A DNA stretch of 64,000 bases from Nonomuraea endophytica (GCF_014203235.1 NZ_JACHIN010000001.1:1-64000), one strand, 5' to 3'. Shown: positions 23,143 to 32,496, counted from the stretch's first letter. The notes: generated by a model from the letters alone, not told the origin. Program-made: numbers and translations.

Positions 23143-24331
23143 CCTCGTTCAGCGCCGCCGGGATGCGTTCGAGCACCGGGTGCGGCACCAGCCCATAGGC
23201 GTAGAAGTCAACCGCCGATGCGCCCGCCGCCTTGGCGCCGAGCGCCTTGGCCACGAGCCGGTCGGTGGAGTCGCTGTCGGGGTAGCCGGGGCGCAGCACC
23301 GCCCGCACCTCCCGGTCCTTGCCGACCGAGCGCAGGTAGGCGCCGACGTCGTCGGCCACCCGGGCGGCGTCACGGGCGTAGGCGAGCACGCCGAAGGCGG
23401 GCACCAGGTCGCCCAGCGCGACCAGGTCGACGCCGAGTTGCCAGGCGTCGTGCGCGGCCAGGCCGGGCGACGGCAGGCCGTCGCGGTAGCCCTTGACCGA
23501 GCCGGTGTAGTCGATGAACACCAGCTTGGAACCCTCCTCCGCCACCGCGGAGGCCACCTCGGACACCAGCGTGGTCACGGTCTCCGAGCGGGCTCGGGCG
23601 TAGGCCACGACGTCGGGACCGGCGTAGGCGGTCAGCGCGGCCCTGGTCACCTCGCCCTGCGCGGCGGGGTCGCCGTCGAAGACGCCGCCGACGATCCTGG
23701 CGCACTCGTCCCGCGCCACCTCGGCGTTGACGCCCAGGTCGGTGGCGCGGCGCATGCAGTAGTCGCAGAAGCACAGGCCGAACAGGTAGTTGTCCATCGG
23801 GCCGAGCGGGACGAAGGAGCGCTCGGGGCGCAGCGGCCGGAAGTGCAGCGACTCGGCCACCACGCTGTCGACGCCGAGCCTGGCCACCGACCTGGCCAGC
23901 GCCACCGCGTACTCGCGCACGTCGGGGTGGGCCGGGCACAGGTCGGTGAGCGAGCCGCGGTCGCCGAAGCAGTCGCGCACGGTCACGTCGGGATGCCGGG
24001 TGCCGAGCGTGAGGTTGCGCAGGAACACCGTCCAGCCGTGGAGCTTCAGTCCCCGCTTCGAGCAGGCCTCGCGGACGCCGTCGAGGGCGTCCGCGTAGCC
24101 GGGGACCGGCGTGAGGCGCAGCCCGGAGAACAGGTCGTGCGGCGGGACGAAGTGGGCGCCGTCGTGGCGCAGGGTCAGCCGGGACAGCCCGTGCGGGGTG
24201 ACGTCGCGGGAGCCGTGGTGCACGGCGCCCACGGTGATGCCGGCCGTGCCGTATCCGGCGACACGGTCGAGCACCTTGTCGACGCCCTCACCCCGGAGGT
24301 CCTCGACGAAGACGTATACCGAACTGTCCAC
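23135..24331 (-). CDS. Conserved hypothetical protein, probable TIM-barrel (glycosidase-like fold)
   Basis: 398 aa, last gene of a four-gene minus-strand operon (9-bp gap after ridA, AAGG before the GTG start). Alternating strands and helices with terminal motifs such as GITVGAVHHG, LKLHGWTVFLRN, VDSVVAESLHF, LVFIDYTG and GASAVDFYAYGL suggest a (beta/alpha)8 barrel like those of uncharacterised glycoside-hydrolase-like families. A Cys pair in FCDYCMRR could bind metal. I do not recognise a named family. Its position suggests a role with the D-amino-acid enzymes or uptake of their conjugates. Confidence 0.7.
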   Translation of the reverse strand: MDSSVYVFVEDLRGEGVDKVLDRVAGYGTAGITVGAVHHGSRDVTPHGLSRLTLRHDGAHFVPPHDLFSGLRLTPVPGYADALDGVREACSKRGLKLHGWTVFLRNLTLGTRHPDVTVRDCFGDRGSLTDLCPAHPDVREYAVALARSVARLGVDSVVAESLHFRPLRPERSFVPLGPMDNYLFGLCFCDYCMRRATDLGVNAEVARDECARIVGGVFDGDPAAQGEVTRAALTAYAGPDVVAYARARSETVTTLVSEVASAVAEEGSKLVFIDYTGSVKGYRDGLPSPGLAAHDAWQLGVDLVALGDLVPAFGVLAYARDAARVADDVGAYLRSVGKDREVRAVLRPGYPDSDSTDRLVAKALGAKAAGASAVDFYAYGLVPHPVLERIPAALNEAS

Positions 24332-24340
24332 GGGTTGACC

Positions 24341-24721
24341 TTACGCGCTCTTGTGCGCGACGAAGTCGATCTCCACAAGGATGTCCAGCAGGTCGGATCC
24401 CACCGTGGTGCGGACCGGGAACGGCTGGTTGAAGTACGACTTGTACACCTCGTTGTAGGCGGCGAAGTCGCGCTTGAGGTGCTGCAGGTGCACGGTCGCC
24501 TTGACCACGTCGTCGAAGCCGAGCCCGTGGGCGGCCAGGACGGCGCCGAGGTTCTTCATCGTCTGGTGCGTCTGGGCGGCCACGTCGTCGCCGACGACCT
24601 CGCCGGTCACCGGGTCGAGCGGCCCGGCGCCCGAGGTGTAGACGAAGTCGCCGACCACGAGGCCCTGGGAGTAGGCGCCTACGGGAGCGGCGCCGTCGTT
24701 GGTCCTGAGTTCCTTCTTCAC
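24341..24721 (-). CDS. ridA: RidA/YjgF-family enamine/imine deaminase
   Basis: A 126-aa trimeric enzyme that hydrolyses reactive enamine/imine intermediates released by PLP-dependent dehydratases. It shows APVGAYSQGLVVGDFVYTSG at the N-terminus, the substrate-binding Arg in PFPVRTTVGS (~104) and the closing VEIDFVAHK. It lies 8 bp after the DSD1-like PLP enzyme, which fits removal of 2-aminoacrylate or 2-aminocrotonate made from D-serine or D-threonine. Confidence 0.93.
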   Translation of the reverse strand: MKKELRTNDGAAPVGAYSQGLVVGDFVYTSGAGPLDPVTGEVVGDDVAAQTHQTMKNLGAVLAAHGLGFDDVVKATVHLQHLKRDFAAYNEVYKSYFNQPFPVRTTVGSDLLDILVEIDFVAHKSA

Positions 24722-24729
24722 GAGATCTC

Positions 24730-25803
24730 CTAGAAATGCGTGGTTATGGTGCCGACCTGGCGGTAGTCAGGATCGACGAGGGGCAGCGCGCGCCACTTGT
24801 CGAAGGCGGTGCAGGGATGCGAGATGCCGAAGGAGAGCACGTCACCGGGGCGCAGTCCGTCGCCGTGCACGACCGTGTGCTGGTCCTGCATCTTGGCGAC
24901 GGTCAGCCCTTCGCGCCTGGGCACCGGCAGCCCCTCGTCGTAGGGCGCGTCGCGCTTGCCCATGCCGACGATCGCCAGGCCGGGCTCGGGCGTGGACAGC
25001 ACGTGCGCGAAGATCTCGAAGGCCGGGAGGAGCTCGCCGTCGATCCGGTTGAAGGGGGTGCGCTCGCGGTAGTAGCCGTCGTCGTGGCTGACGTACGCGC
25101 CGCTGCGCAGCACCACCGTGGCCTGGGCGGCGACCAGTTCGCGCCCGATGACGTCGAACCACTGGCTGCCGCCGACGGTCAGGATGGGGTTCTTGACCCG
25201 CAGGTACTCGGCCGCGTCCTGGAGCAGGCCCAGATATTTCCGGACTTCTCCGGCTGAGGTGAGCGCGCCCTCGTACCCGGCCACGCCGGCCAGCGACACA
25301 CCCTCCACGGTCTGGATGTATCCGGCCAGATCGACGATCTCGTCCACCGACCGGCAGCCCGCGCGGCCGCCCGCGTGCCCCAGCTCCACCAGCACGCGGA
25401 ACCCCCGCGCCGGCGCGTGCGCGCGCAGGATGTCCACACCCTCGCGCGAGTCGGCGAAGCACAGGAAGTCGAACCCGGGGTCGCGCTCCAGCTCGGCCGC
25501 CAGCCAGTCCAGCCCGACCGGGTCCACGACCTGGTTGGCCACCATGATCCGGCTCGCGCCGAAGCCGCGCACGATCCGCGCCTGCCGGGTGTTGGCCACG
25601 GTCAGGCCCCAGGCTCCGGCGTCGAGCTGCATCGCGGAGATCTCGGGCGACAGATGGGTCTTGGCGTGCGGCGCGAGCTCCAGCCCGTGGCCGCGCGCGA
25701 AGGCGGCCATCGTGGCCACGTTGTGCTCCAGCGCGGCGCGGTGCACGACCATCAACGGCAGCTCGGACTCCGCGAGAATTCCCTGCACGATGCCCCCATT
25801 CAT
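24730..25803 (-). CDS. DSD1/D-threonine-aldolase-like PLP enzyme (alanine racemase N-terminal fold)
   Basis: A 357-aa PLP enzyme. The N-terminal barrel has the Schiff-base Lys in LAPHAKTHLSPEIS (residues ~50-63). The C-terminal beta domain has the zinc-site sequence SFGISHPCTAFDKW, characteristic of D-serine dehydratase (DSD1) and D-threonine aldolase. It could split D-threonine or dehydrate D-serine/D-threonine. RidA downstream argues for the dehydratase reaction. Start ATG 25803 has no good SD; a GTG five codons in is an alternative. It follows the deacylase by 14 bp. Confidence 0.88.
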   Translation of the reverse strand: MNGGIVQGILAESELPLMVVHRAALEHNVATMAAFARGHGLELAPHAKTHLSPEISAMQLDAGAWGLTVANTRQARIVRGFGASRIMVANQVVDPVGLDWLAAELERDPGFDFLCFADSREGVDILRAHAPARGFRVLVELGHAGGRAGCRSVDEIVDLAGYIQTVEGVSLAGVAGYEGALTSAGEVRKYLGLLQDAAEYLRVKNPILTVGGSQWFDVIGRELVAAQATVVLRSGAYVSHDDGYYRERTPFNRIDGELLPAFEIFAHVLSTPEPGLAIVGMGKRDAPYDEGLPVPRREGLTVAKMQDQHTVVHGDGLRPGDVLSFGISHPCTAFDKWRALPLVDPDYRQVGTITTHF

Positions 25804-25817
25804 CCGCGTTGACCCTA

Positions 25818-27350
25818 TCAACGCGAGCGCAGCGCCCGGCCTGGGGTGGCCCCGGTCAGCTCGCCTCCCGCCAGCACCTGGACGCCGGAGACGAACACGT
25901 CGTCCACCCCCGAGGCCGGCGTACGCGGCGCGGCGTAGGTGGCCTCGTCGCCGACCTTGGCCGGGTCCAGGACGATCAGGTCGGCAGCCGACCCGGCGCG
26001 CACCAGCCCGCGCTCGGCCAGCCCGAAGCGGCGGGCCGGGTGGGAGGCCAGGTGCACGGCCGCCTCCTGCCAGGTCCAGTCGCCGAGCTCGCGCACGTGC
26101 CGTCCGAGGAAGCGGGCGAAGGCGCCCCAGCCGCGCGGGTGCGGGTGGCCGCCGACGTAGATGCCGTCGGAGCCGCCGGTGTGCACGGGATCGCGCAGCA
26201 TCCGGCGGACCGACTCCTCCCCCTCGGGTCCCTCGTCCGGCCGCGCGGTCACGCACCCGGCTTCGAGCCGCGTGTCGATGAGCAGCTTCTTGCAGAACTC
26301 CGCCGGCGGCAGCTCGGCGCGGGCCGCCGCCTCCACCATCGTCAGCCCCTCGGCCCAGGCGGAGCCGGGCGCGTGCGAGATCGTCAGCCTCGGCCAGGTC
26401 TCCTCCAGCGAGGCCCACCAGGCGTCGAGGTCGGGCGAGGCGAGCATCTCGATCGCCCGGTCCACCTCGGCCCCCGGCACCGACGGCGGCAGCACGACCA
26501 TCGCCAGGATCGTGCTCCCCCGCAGGTAGGGGTAGGTGTCGAAGGTCAGGTCGACGTCCTGGGCCAGCGCCCGCTCCACCAGCGGCAGCAGCACGCCGGC
26601 CGGTCCGTGCAGGTGCGAGACGTGCACCGCCGCCCCCGACAGCCGCGCGATCTCGCCGACCTCGTCCATGCCGATCGCGGCCTTCGCGCCATAAGCGCGC
26701 ATATGAGTGACGTACGGCAGGCCGCCCAGCGGAGCACAGAGCGCGGCCAGTTCCCCGGCCGAGGCGTAGCGGCCAGGCAGGTACTCCAGCCCGCTCGACA
26801 GCCCGACGGCCCCCTCGCTCAACCCCCGCTCCACCCTGGCCAGCATCGCCGCGATCTCGGCGGGCCCGGCCGCGCTGGGCGACGGGCCCATCACGTCGTA
26901 GCGGATCGTGCCGTGCGGCAACAGGTAGGCGGTGTTCAGCGCGACCGTCCGGTCGTAGCCGTCCAGCAGTTCGCCGACCGAGAGCGGCCCCTCGTGCGGC
27001 AGCCGCCCGTTGACGGCGGTGAAGTAGCGGGTGGCATAGGCCACGGTCGCGGCCGAGCCCGGCGCGAACGACAGCCCGTCCTGGCCGAGCACGAACGTGG
27101 TCACCCCTTGCCGCAGCGCCGCGAGCTGCACCGCCGGGTCGAAGACGGCCGCCTCGCCGTGCGCGTGGCAGTCGATGAACCCGGGCGCGACGAACCGGCC
27201 CGCCGCCGCCACGACCCGCGCCGCCGGCGCGCCGTCCAGCCGGCCGACCGCGGCCACGCGATCGCCGCTGAGCGCCACGTCGGCCCGGTACGGCGGCGCG
27301 CCCGTCCCGTCGAGCACCCGGGCACCGCTGATGATCACATCGAAAGCCAC
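25818..27350 (-). CDS. N-acyl-D-amino-acid deacylase (D-aminoacylase family)
   Basis: A 510-aa amidohydrolase. It has an N-terminal beta-sandwich (DVIISGARVLDGTG), the metal motif GFIDCHAHGEAAV (usual form GFIDxHxHDD), the HVSHLHGP strand and the diagnostic C-terminal region GGSDGIYVGGHPHPRGWGAF with FLGRHVREL. Members hydrolyse N-acyl-D-amino acids or, in some cases, D-glutamate derivatives. The substitution of HGE for HDD at the second half of the metal motif is unusual but recurs in subgroups. It leads the operon and supplies free D-amino acids to the next enzyme. Confidence 0.9.
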   Translation of the reverse strand: MAFDVIISGARVLDGTGAPPYRADVALSGDRVAAVGRLDGAPAARVVAAAGRFVAPGFIDCHAHGEAAVFDPAVQLAALRQGVTTFVLGQDGLSFAPGSAATVAYATRYFTAVNGRLPHEGPLSVGELLDGYDRTVALNTAYLLPHGTIRYDVMGPSPSAAGPAEIAAMLARVERGLSEGAVGLSSGLEYLPGRYASAGELAALCAPLGGLPYVTHMRAYGAKAAIGMDEVGEIARLSGAAVHVSHLHGPAGVLLPLVERALAQDVDLTFDTYPYLRGSTILAMVVLPPSVPGAEVDRAIEMLASPDLDAWWASLEETWPRLTISHAPGSAWAEGLTMVEAAARAELPPAEFCKKLLIDTRLEAGCVTARPDEGPEGEESVRRMLRDPVHTGGSDGIYVGGHPHPRGWGAFARFLGRHVRELGDWTWQEAAVHLASHPARRFGLAERGLVRAGSAADLIVLDPAKVGDEATYAAPRTPASGVDDVFVSGVQVLAGGELTGATPGRALRSR

Positions 27351-27424
27351 TCAAGGATTAAACCTGATTTGGCACCCGGGCTGCCGTTCTCATACCGTCT
27401 GGCGACTCATCAGAAGGGACACCC

Positions 27425-28603
27425 GTGCGCCGCCTGACCATCCTTTCCCTCACTGTCCTGATAGCCGGCGCCACCGGATGCGCGGGTGCGCAGCCTCGCG
27501 CCACCCCTTCGGCGGACGCCGCTCCCGTGGGGCAGCCGGTGCCTTTCGGCAGCCACCGCGTGCCGTACGCGCAGGGTGTGCTGCGCCCGAAGGGCGACGC
27601 GGACGGGCAGGTGCGCGACTACTACGGCAAGTGGAAGGCGGCCTTCGTCACCGCGAAGTGCGGCTCGCTGCAGGTGATCTCGCCGGACGCCGACCACCCG
27701 TACGTCGCCGAGGCGCAGGGCTACGGCCTGGTCATCGCGGCCACGATGGGCGACAGGGAGCTGTTCGACGGCATCCTCACCTACGTCGAGGCGCACCCGT
27801 CGGTCAACAACCCCGACCTGCTCGCCGCCGAGCAGGACAAGAACTGCAAGAGCGTCAACGGCTCGGACTCGGCCACCGACGGCGACCTCGACGTGGCCTA
27901 CGGCCTGCTCATGGCCCAGCGGCAGTGGGGTGGCGACTACCGGGACAAGGCGGTCAAGCGGATCGCCGCGATCAAGGAGTCGGAGGTGAACCCGGACACC
28001 AAGCTGGTGAAGCTGGGCGACTGGGCCACCCAGGACGATCCGCTGTCGAAGGTCTCGCGCACCTCCGACTGGATGATCGACCACTTCCGGGCCTTCGAGA
28101 AGATCGACCCGGCCTGGGCGGAGATCCGGCAGGCGCACCAGAAGCTCATCGCCGAGATCCCGAACGAGACCGGCCTGCTGCCCGACTTCGTGAAGAACGG
28201 CAAGCCGGTCAAGGGCCAGGTGCTGGAGGACGCGCACGACGGCGACTACAACTGGAACGCCCTGCGCGACCCGTGGCGCATCGGCGCCGACGCGGTGACC
28301 AGCGGCGACGCCGCCTCCACCGCCGCCGCGCGCAAGATGAGCGCCTGGATCTCCAAGGTCGGCGACCCCGAGAAGATCGCCGGCGGCTACACCCTGGACG
28401 GCAAGCCGCTGGAGGAGGGTCCCGAGCCGGCGTTCGTGGCGCCGTTCGCGGTGGCCGCGCTGGTCCAGCCGGACGGGCAGGCCTGGCTGGACAAGCTGTG
28501 GGCGTACCTCACCTCGCGGGAGATCGGGAAGAAGGACTACTTCGCGGCCACCGTGCAGCTCCAGTCGATGATCGTCGCCTCCGGCAACCACTGGGTGCCC
28601 TAG
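27425..28603 (+). CDS. Secreted/lipoprotein glycoside hydrolase family 8 protein
   Basis: A 392-aa protein with an N-terminal signal ending in a lipobox-like ATGC (residues ~17-20). GH8 signatures are YVAEAQGYGLVIAATMGD near residue 95 (general-acid Glu) and ATDGDLDVAYGLLMAQ near 150 (catalytic Asp in the family pattern). GH8 enzymes cleave beta-1,4-glucans, xylan or chitosan. AGAAGGG precedes GTG 27425. It is divergent from the deacylase operon and ends in a 4-bp tail-to-tail overlap with the kinase fusion gene. The substrate is not determinable here. Confidence 0.9.
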   Translation: MRRLTILSLTVLIAGATGCAGAQPRATPSADAAPVGQPVPFGSHRVPYAQGVLRPKGDADGQVRDYYGKWKAAFVTAKCGSLQVISPDADHPYVAEAQGYGLVIAATMGDRELFDGILTYVEAHPSVNNPDLLAAEQDKNCKSVNGSDSATDGDLDVAYGLLMAQRQWGGDYRDKAVKRIAAIKESEVNPDTKLVKLGDWATQDDPLSKVSRTSDWMIDHFRAFEKIDPAWAEIRQAHQKLIAEIPNETGLLPDFVKNGKPVKGQVLEDAHDGDYNWNALRDPWRIGADAVTSGDAASTAAARKMSAWISKVGDPEKIAGGYTLDGKPLEEGPEPAFVAPFAVAALVQPDGQAWLDKLWAYLTSREIGKKDYFAATVQLQSMIVASGNHWVP

Positions 28604-31600
28604 CTGCCCCTGGTGCCGGGCACGCAGTTGGCCCGGACGTTGACCGGTTGCTTGGCGAGCAGTTCCCTGGCCTGCGAGCGGGCCAGGTTCCAGCCGTTCC
28701 ACGGGTCCGGCCGGTCCAGGCCGTTGGCCTTGACCACGTTGAACAGCACGCAGCTGCGCTGGGGCTCCGGCAGCCTGACGAGCGCGGGCACGGCCTCCGC
28801 GCCCAGGTCGCCCAGGTAGTCGGAGTCCATCTGCGCCACGCCGCGCACCGCGACCTGGGTCTCGGCCACGCGCAGGTCGGGGTTGACCATGGCGAAGGTC
28901 CCCAGGCCCAGCGCTGTCACCAGGACGATCGTGCGCGGCAGCCAGCCCGAGCCACGGCCCGCCAGCCGGACCGCCCCGGCCAGCAGCACCAGCGCGAACA
29001 CCACGCCGAGCCACCAGACCGTTGCCTGCACCGAGATCCGCAGCCGCGACAGCCCGTACACCTCGGTGTAGAGGTCGATGCGATGCAGCGCCGAGGCCAG
29101 GATGACCAGCGTCAGCGCGCACAGCACGCCCAGCTGACCGGCCAGCACCCAGCGCTCGCGACGGCCGGTGCGCAGCACGCCCCCGACCACGGCCACGATG
29201 CCGAGCACGATCATGCTGACCAGGACGAGCTGGAAGAAGCCCTCCCTGGCGTACTCGGCGTAGGTCAGGCCCTCGGTGTTGAGCACCGTCGCCGCGCCGC
29301 CGAACAGGAACCTGATCTGCACCGCCACGAACGCCCCGAACAGCAGGTTCAGCGCGGTCAGCGGCACCAGCCAGACCGACCGCGCGACCGTGACCTTGAC
29401 GCCCGGTCCGACCGGGTCCCTGACCGGCCGCAGCGCGACCAGGACCAGCGCCGACAGCAGTGCCCCGAACACCGCGAACAGCACGATCCGCGACGGGAGC
29501 GACTCCATCCAGTCGGGCGTGGCCGTCAGCCGCTCCAGATACCTGGCGAACACGCGGTCGGCCGAGGCGAACAACAGCCCGAACACCGCGACCAGCACCA
29601 CCGCGATGCCCACGCCCGCCAGCGTCGGCATGATCCGCCGCCGCGCGACGAGGCCCTTGAGCGGCCCCGACAGCAGCCAGGGCACCGGGCCCAGCGCCAG
29701 CACCACCGACATGCCGCCCCTGATCACGCCCAGCCAGCCGGTGCCCGCGCCCGAGACCGCCAGCGCGATCAGCCCGGCCCCGGCCGTCACCATGAGCAGG
29801 ACCAGCCAGTCGGCGTCCCTGATCACCGCCGTCGAGATCAGCCAGTAGCCGGTCAGCCCGAACGCCAGCGTCCACGGCGTCGCCCTGCGCAGCACCGCCG
29901 GTAGCGCGGCCGCCCCGAGCACCAGCGCGACCAGCACCAGCCCGAGCCCGCTCTGCGCGTCCGGCAGCGCCACGGCGGCGAACACCCCCGCGCCCGCCGC
30001 CGCCGGAAGCAGCCAGCGCGGCGTCTCAGGCAATTCGGGCTTCGGCAGCAGCGGGGGCGGCTGGTAGGGGGGTGGCGGGGGTCCGTAGGCGCCCGGCGCG
30101 AGGGGCTGCGGAGGTCTCGGCTGCTTGTACGGCTGCCGCGCCGCCGTATCCGCGGCCACCACCGACCCCACGGCGCCGCCCGCAGCCGTGGCCAGAATCA
30201 GCGTGACCAGCGCCGCCACACCCCCGAACGCGACCCCCATGACCACAGCGGCGAACAACCCGACCAGGAACCCGGCCAGCAACCCCAGGAAGATCCCCCA
30301 GAGCAACCGCCCCAGCCAGTTCCCCGGCTGCCGCTGCCCACCCGCTGCGCCCGGAGAGCCGCCCGCCCCCTCCCCCGGCCCAGACCGCACCGCCGCGCCC
30401 GCCCCGACCGGCACCGGTCGGGTGGGCGCACTCTCGACCGGCACGGTGATCGGGCCGGTGCGAGTGACCGCCACGGCCTCGGCCGCCACGACCCCCTCGC
30501 TCGCCCCGACCGTCACCTTGGCCGCCACACTGTCCTTCGACTCTGCGGGGACATCTCCGGCGGCCACCGTCGGCTCATCCTGTGACACGGGCGGGTCTTC
30601 CGCTGTTGCCTCTGCTGTTGCCTCTGCCGTCACTGCTGCCGTGGCCGCCGCTGGGGCCTGTTCGGTGGCTGGGACAGCCTCCTCGGGGGTCGGGTGGGCC
30701 GGCTCGGGGAGTGCCCGTTCCAGCGGACGCTCCTCCCCCGTCTCGACCGATGTTTCCGCCATCGTGGTCCTCCCCGGTAAGTCGACGACCATCCGGCATC
30801 CGGTGCCGTCGCCGATGTGAATGGAGCCACCGTGCAGCTCGACGATCTCCTTGACGATGGCCAGCCCGAGCCCCGAGCCCCCCGAGTCGGCCGCCCGGCC
30901 GGAGTCCAGCCGGGAAAAGCGTTCGAACACCCGCGACCTGGCCTCGGCCGGAATGCCCGGCCCCTGGTCGGCGACGGTGATGCGCACCCCTGCGCCCTGG
31001 CCCGCCCCCGCGATGGTGACCAGGGCGCCGGGCGGGCTGTGCCGTACCGCGTTGTCGAGGAGGTTGGCCAGCACCTGGGCCAGCAGGTCGGGGTCGGCGC
31101 GCACCACGAGGCCGGGCGGGATCCGCCCTTCCAGCCGGACGTCCTCGCGCGCCAGGCCCGCCTCGCGCAGGGCCTGTTCGAGCAGGGGGCCGAGTTCGAT
31201 CGCCTCGGGCTCGATCAGGCGGGCGCCGGAGTCGAGCCGCGACAGGTCGAGCAGTTGGGTGACGAGGCGGCCGAGCCGTTCCGTCTGGGCGAGCGCGGTG
31301 CTCATCGTGACGGGGTCGGGGGTGGAGACACCGTCGACGACGTTCTCCAGTACGGCCCGCAGCCCCGTGATGGGCGTGCGCAGCTCGTGGCTGACGTTGG
31401 CGATCAGCTCGCGGCGCTGCCTGTCGACCTCGGCCAGGTCGGCGGCCATCGCGTTGAACGCCCTGGCCAGCTCCCCCACCTCGTCCCGCGAGGTGGCGCG
31501 GACGCGGAGCGTGTAGCTGCCCTTGGCGATGGTCTGGGCGGCCGATGCCATCTCGCGCAGCGGCTTGGTCATGCCTCTGGCCAGCCACTGGACCATGATC

Positions 31601-31752
31601 AGCGCGAGGACGGCGGCGACGGCGATGCGTACGTCACGCGAGTAGCCGGAGTTGATGCCGACCTCGTTGACCACGAACGCCACGCCCACGGCCAGCACGA
31701 TGACGAGGCCCAGCTTGACCTTGATGCGGCCGAGGAAGTCGAGCGGCCTCAT
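28600..31752 (-). CDS. Sensor histidine kinase fused in frame to a DUF4153/DUF4173-like membrane domain
   Basis: A 1050-aa frame without interruption. Residues 1-~330 are a kinase: two membrane segments, a HAMP domain (MTKPLREMASAAQTIAKGSY), the phospho-acceptor His in IANVSHELRTPI, N box LANLLDNAVRHSP and G boxes DQGPGIP and GGSGLGLAIVKEI. Residues ~331-480 are an Ala/Pro/Glu-rich linker. Residues ~480-1010 contain about 14 hydrophobic segments ending with YGLSRLRISVQATVWW, a DUF4153/4173 trait. An internal ATG at residue 331 has its own GGGGAGG, so a separate membrane protein may also be made. Coupled (ATGA) to the upstream OmpR regulator. Confidence 0.85.
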   Translation of the reverse strand: MRPLDFLGRIKVKLGLVIVLAVGVAFVVNEVGINSGYSRDVRIAVAAVLALIMVQWLARGMTKPLREMASAAQTIAKGSYTLRVRATSRDEVGELARAFNAMAADLAEVDRQRRELIANVSHELRTPITGLRAVLENVVDGVSTPDPVTMSTALAQTERLGRLVTQLLDLSRLDSGARLIEPEAIELGPLLEQALREAGLAREDVRLEGRIPPGLVVRADPDLLAQVLANLLDNAVRHSPPGALVTIAGAGQGAGVRITVADQGPGIPAEARSRVFERFSRLDSGRAADSGGSGLGLAIVKEIVELHGGSIHIGDGTGCRMVVDLPGRTTMAETSVETGEERPLERALPEPAHPTPEEAVPATEQAPAAATAAVTAEATAEATAEDPPVSQDEPTVAAGDVPAESKDSVAAKVTVGASEGVVAAEAVAVTRTGPITVPVESAPTRPVPVGAGAAVRSGPGEGAGGSPGAAGGQRQPGNWLGRLLWGIFLGLLAGFLVGLFAAVVMGVAFGGVAALVTLILATAAGGAVGSVVAADTAARQPYKQPRPPQPLAPGAYGPPPPPYQPPPLLPKPELPETPRWLLPAAAGAGVFAAVALPDAQSGLGLVLVALVLGAAALPAVLRRATPWTLAFGLTGYWLISTAVIRDADWLVLLMVTAGAGLIALAVSGAGTGWLGVIRGGMSVVLALGPVPWLLSGPLKGLVARRRIMPTLAGVGIAVVLVAVFGLLFASADRVFARYLERLTATPDWMESLPSRIVLFAVFGALLSALVLVALRPVRDPVGPGVKVTVARSVWLVPLTALNLLFGAFVAVQIRFLFGGAATVLNTEGLTYAEYAREGFFQLVLVSMIVLGIVAVVGGVLRTGRRERWVLAGQLGVLCALTLVILASALHRIDLYTEVYGLSRLRISVQATVWWLGVVFALVLLAGAVRLAGRGSGWLPRTIVLVTALGLGTFAMVNPDLRVAETQVAVRGVAQMDSDYLGDLGAEAVPALVRLPEPQRSCVLFNVVKANGLDRPDPWNGWNLARSQARELLAKQPVNVRANCVPGTRGS
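30763..30775 (-). promoter_or_regulatory. Internal ribosome binding site within the kinase-DUF4153 frame
   Basis: Minus-strand GGGGAGG followed 6 bp later by ATG at 30762 (MAETSVETG). It falls exactly where the kinase core ends (VVDLPGRTT) and the low-complexity linker begins. It suggests an ancestral two-gene arrangement whose stop codon was lost, or production of two nested proteins. Confidence 0.6.
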
Positions 31753-32423
31753 CGCCGCACCAGGGCGTAGCCCACGCCGTGCACGGTGCGCACGACGTCC
31801 GGGCCGAGCTTGCGGCGCAGCGCCCGTACGTGGCTGTCGACGGTCCTGGTGGCGGCGGCCTCGGAGAAGCCCCACACGTCCGACAGCAGCCGGTCGCGCT
31901 CGAAGACCTGCCCCGGCCGCTCGGCGAGGCGGCGTAGCAGGTCGAACTCGGTCCTGGTGAGCTGGGCCTCCTGTCCCCCGACGAACACGCGGCGGGCGGC
32001 GGTGTCGATCTCCACCTCGCCGACGCGGATCACGGTGTCCTCGGCGGCCAGTTGGGCGGCCCGTTCGACCCGGCGCAGCAGGGCGTGGATCCTGGCGACC
32101 AGTTCGCGCATGCTGAACGGCTTGGCGATGTAGTCGTCCGCACCCACCCCCAGCCCGACCAGCACGTCGGTCTCCTCGCCGAGCGCCGTCAGCATGAGGA
32201 CCGGCACCGGGCGTGCCGCCTGCATCCGGCGGCACACCTCGAGACCGTCGAGACCGGGCAGCAGGCGATCGAGGATCACCAGGTCGGGTTCGGCTCTGCC
32301 GTAGGCGGTCATCGCGCTCTCGCCGTCGCCGGCCACCTGGACGTCGAAGCCTTCGGCGGCCAGCCGGTCGCGTACGGCGCGTGCGATCGTCTCGTCGTCT
32401 TCGACGACCAGGACCCTTTTCAC
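31749..32423 (-). CDS. OmpR-family response regulator
   Basis: A 224-aa regulator with receiver domain (VLVVEDDETIARA, phospho-Asp in LVILDRLLPGLDG, YIAKPFSMRELVAR) and a winged-helix output domain (LTRTEFDLLRRLAERPGQVF ... TRTVDSHVRALRRKLG). GTG 32423 was chosen because the extra 18 upstream codons are not receiver sequence. Its stop overlaps the start of the kinase fusion (ATGA), so they form a two-component system. It is divergent from the NAT gene, leaving a 73-bp shared promoter region. Confidence 0.93.
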   Translation of the reverse strand: MKRVLVVEDDETIARAVRDRLAAEGFDVQVAGDGESAMTAYGRAEPDLVILDRLLPGLDGLEVCRRMQAARPVPVLMLTALGEETDVLVGLGVGADDYIAKPFSMRELVARIHALLRRVERAAQLAAEDTVIRVGEVEIDTAARRVFVGGQEAQLTRTEFDLLRRLAERPGQVFERDRLLSDVWGFSEAAATRTVDSHVRALRRKLGPDVVRTVHGVGYALVRR

Positions 32424-32496
32424 GACTCGAAGCCTAGAAGGGGACTGTGCAGACGACACTCCGCAATTTGTGGACATCCCGTGCAGACTTGTGCAC

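Noticed and set aside
22880..24733. 617-codon plus-strand frame
   Set aside because: It is antisense to the D-amino-acid operon genes, which have clear family signatures; typical shadow frame in GC-rich DNA.
27410..29875. 821-codon minus-strand frame
   Set aside because: Antisense to the GH8 gene and in another frame of the kinase fusion; Gly/Arg-rich shadow.
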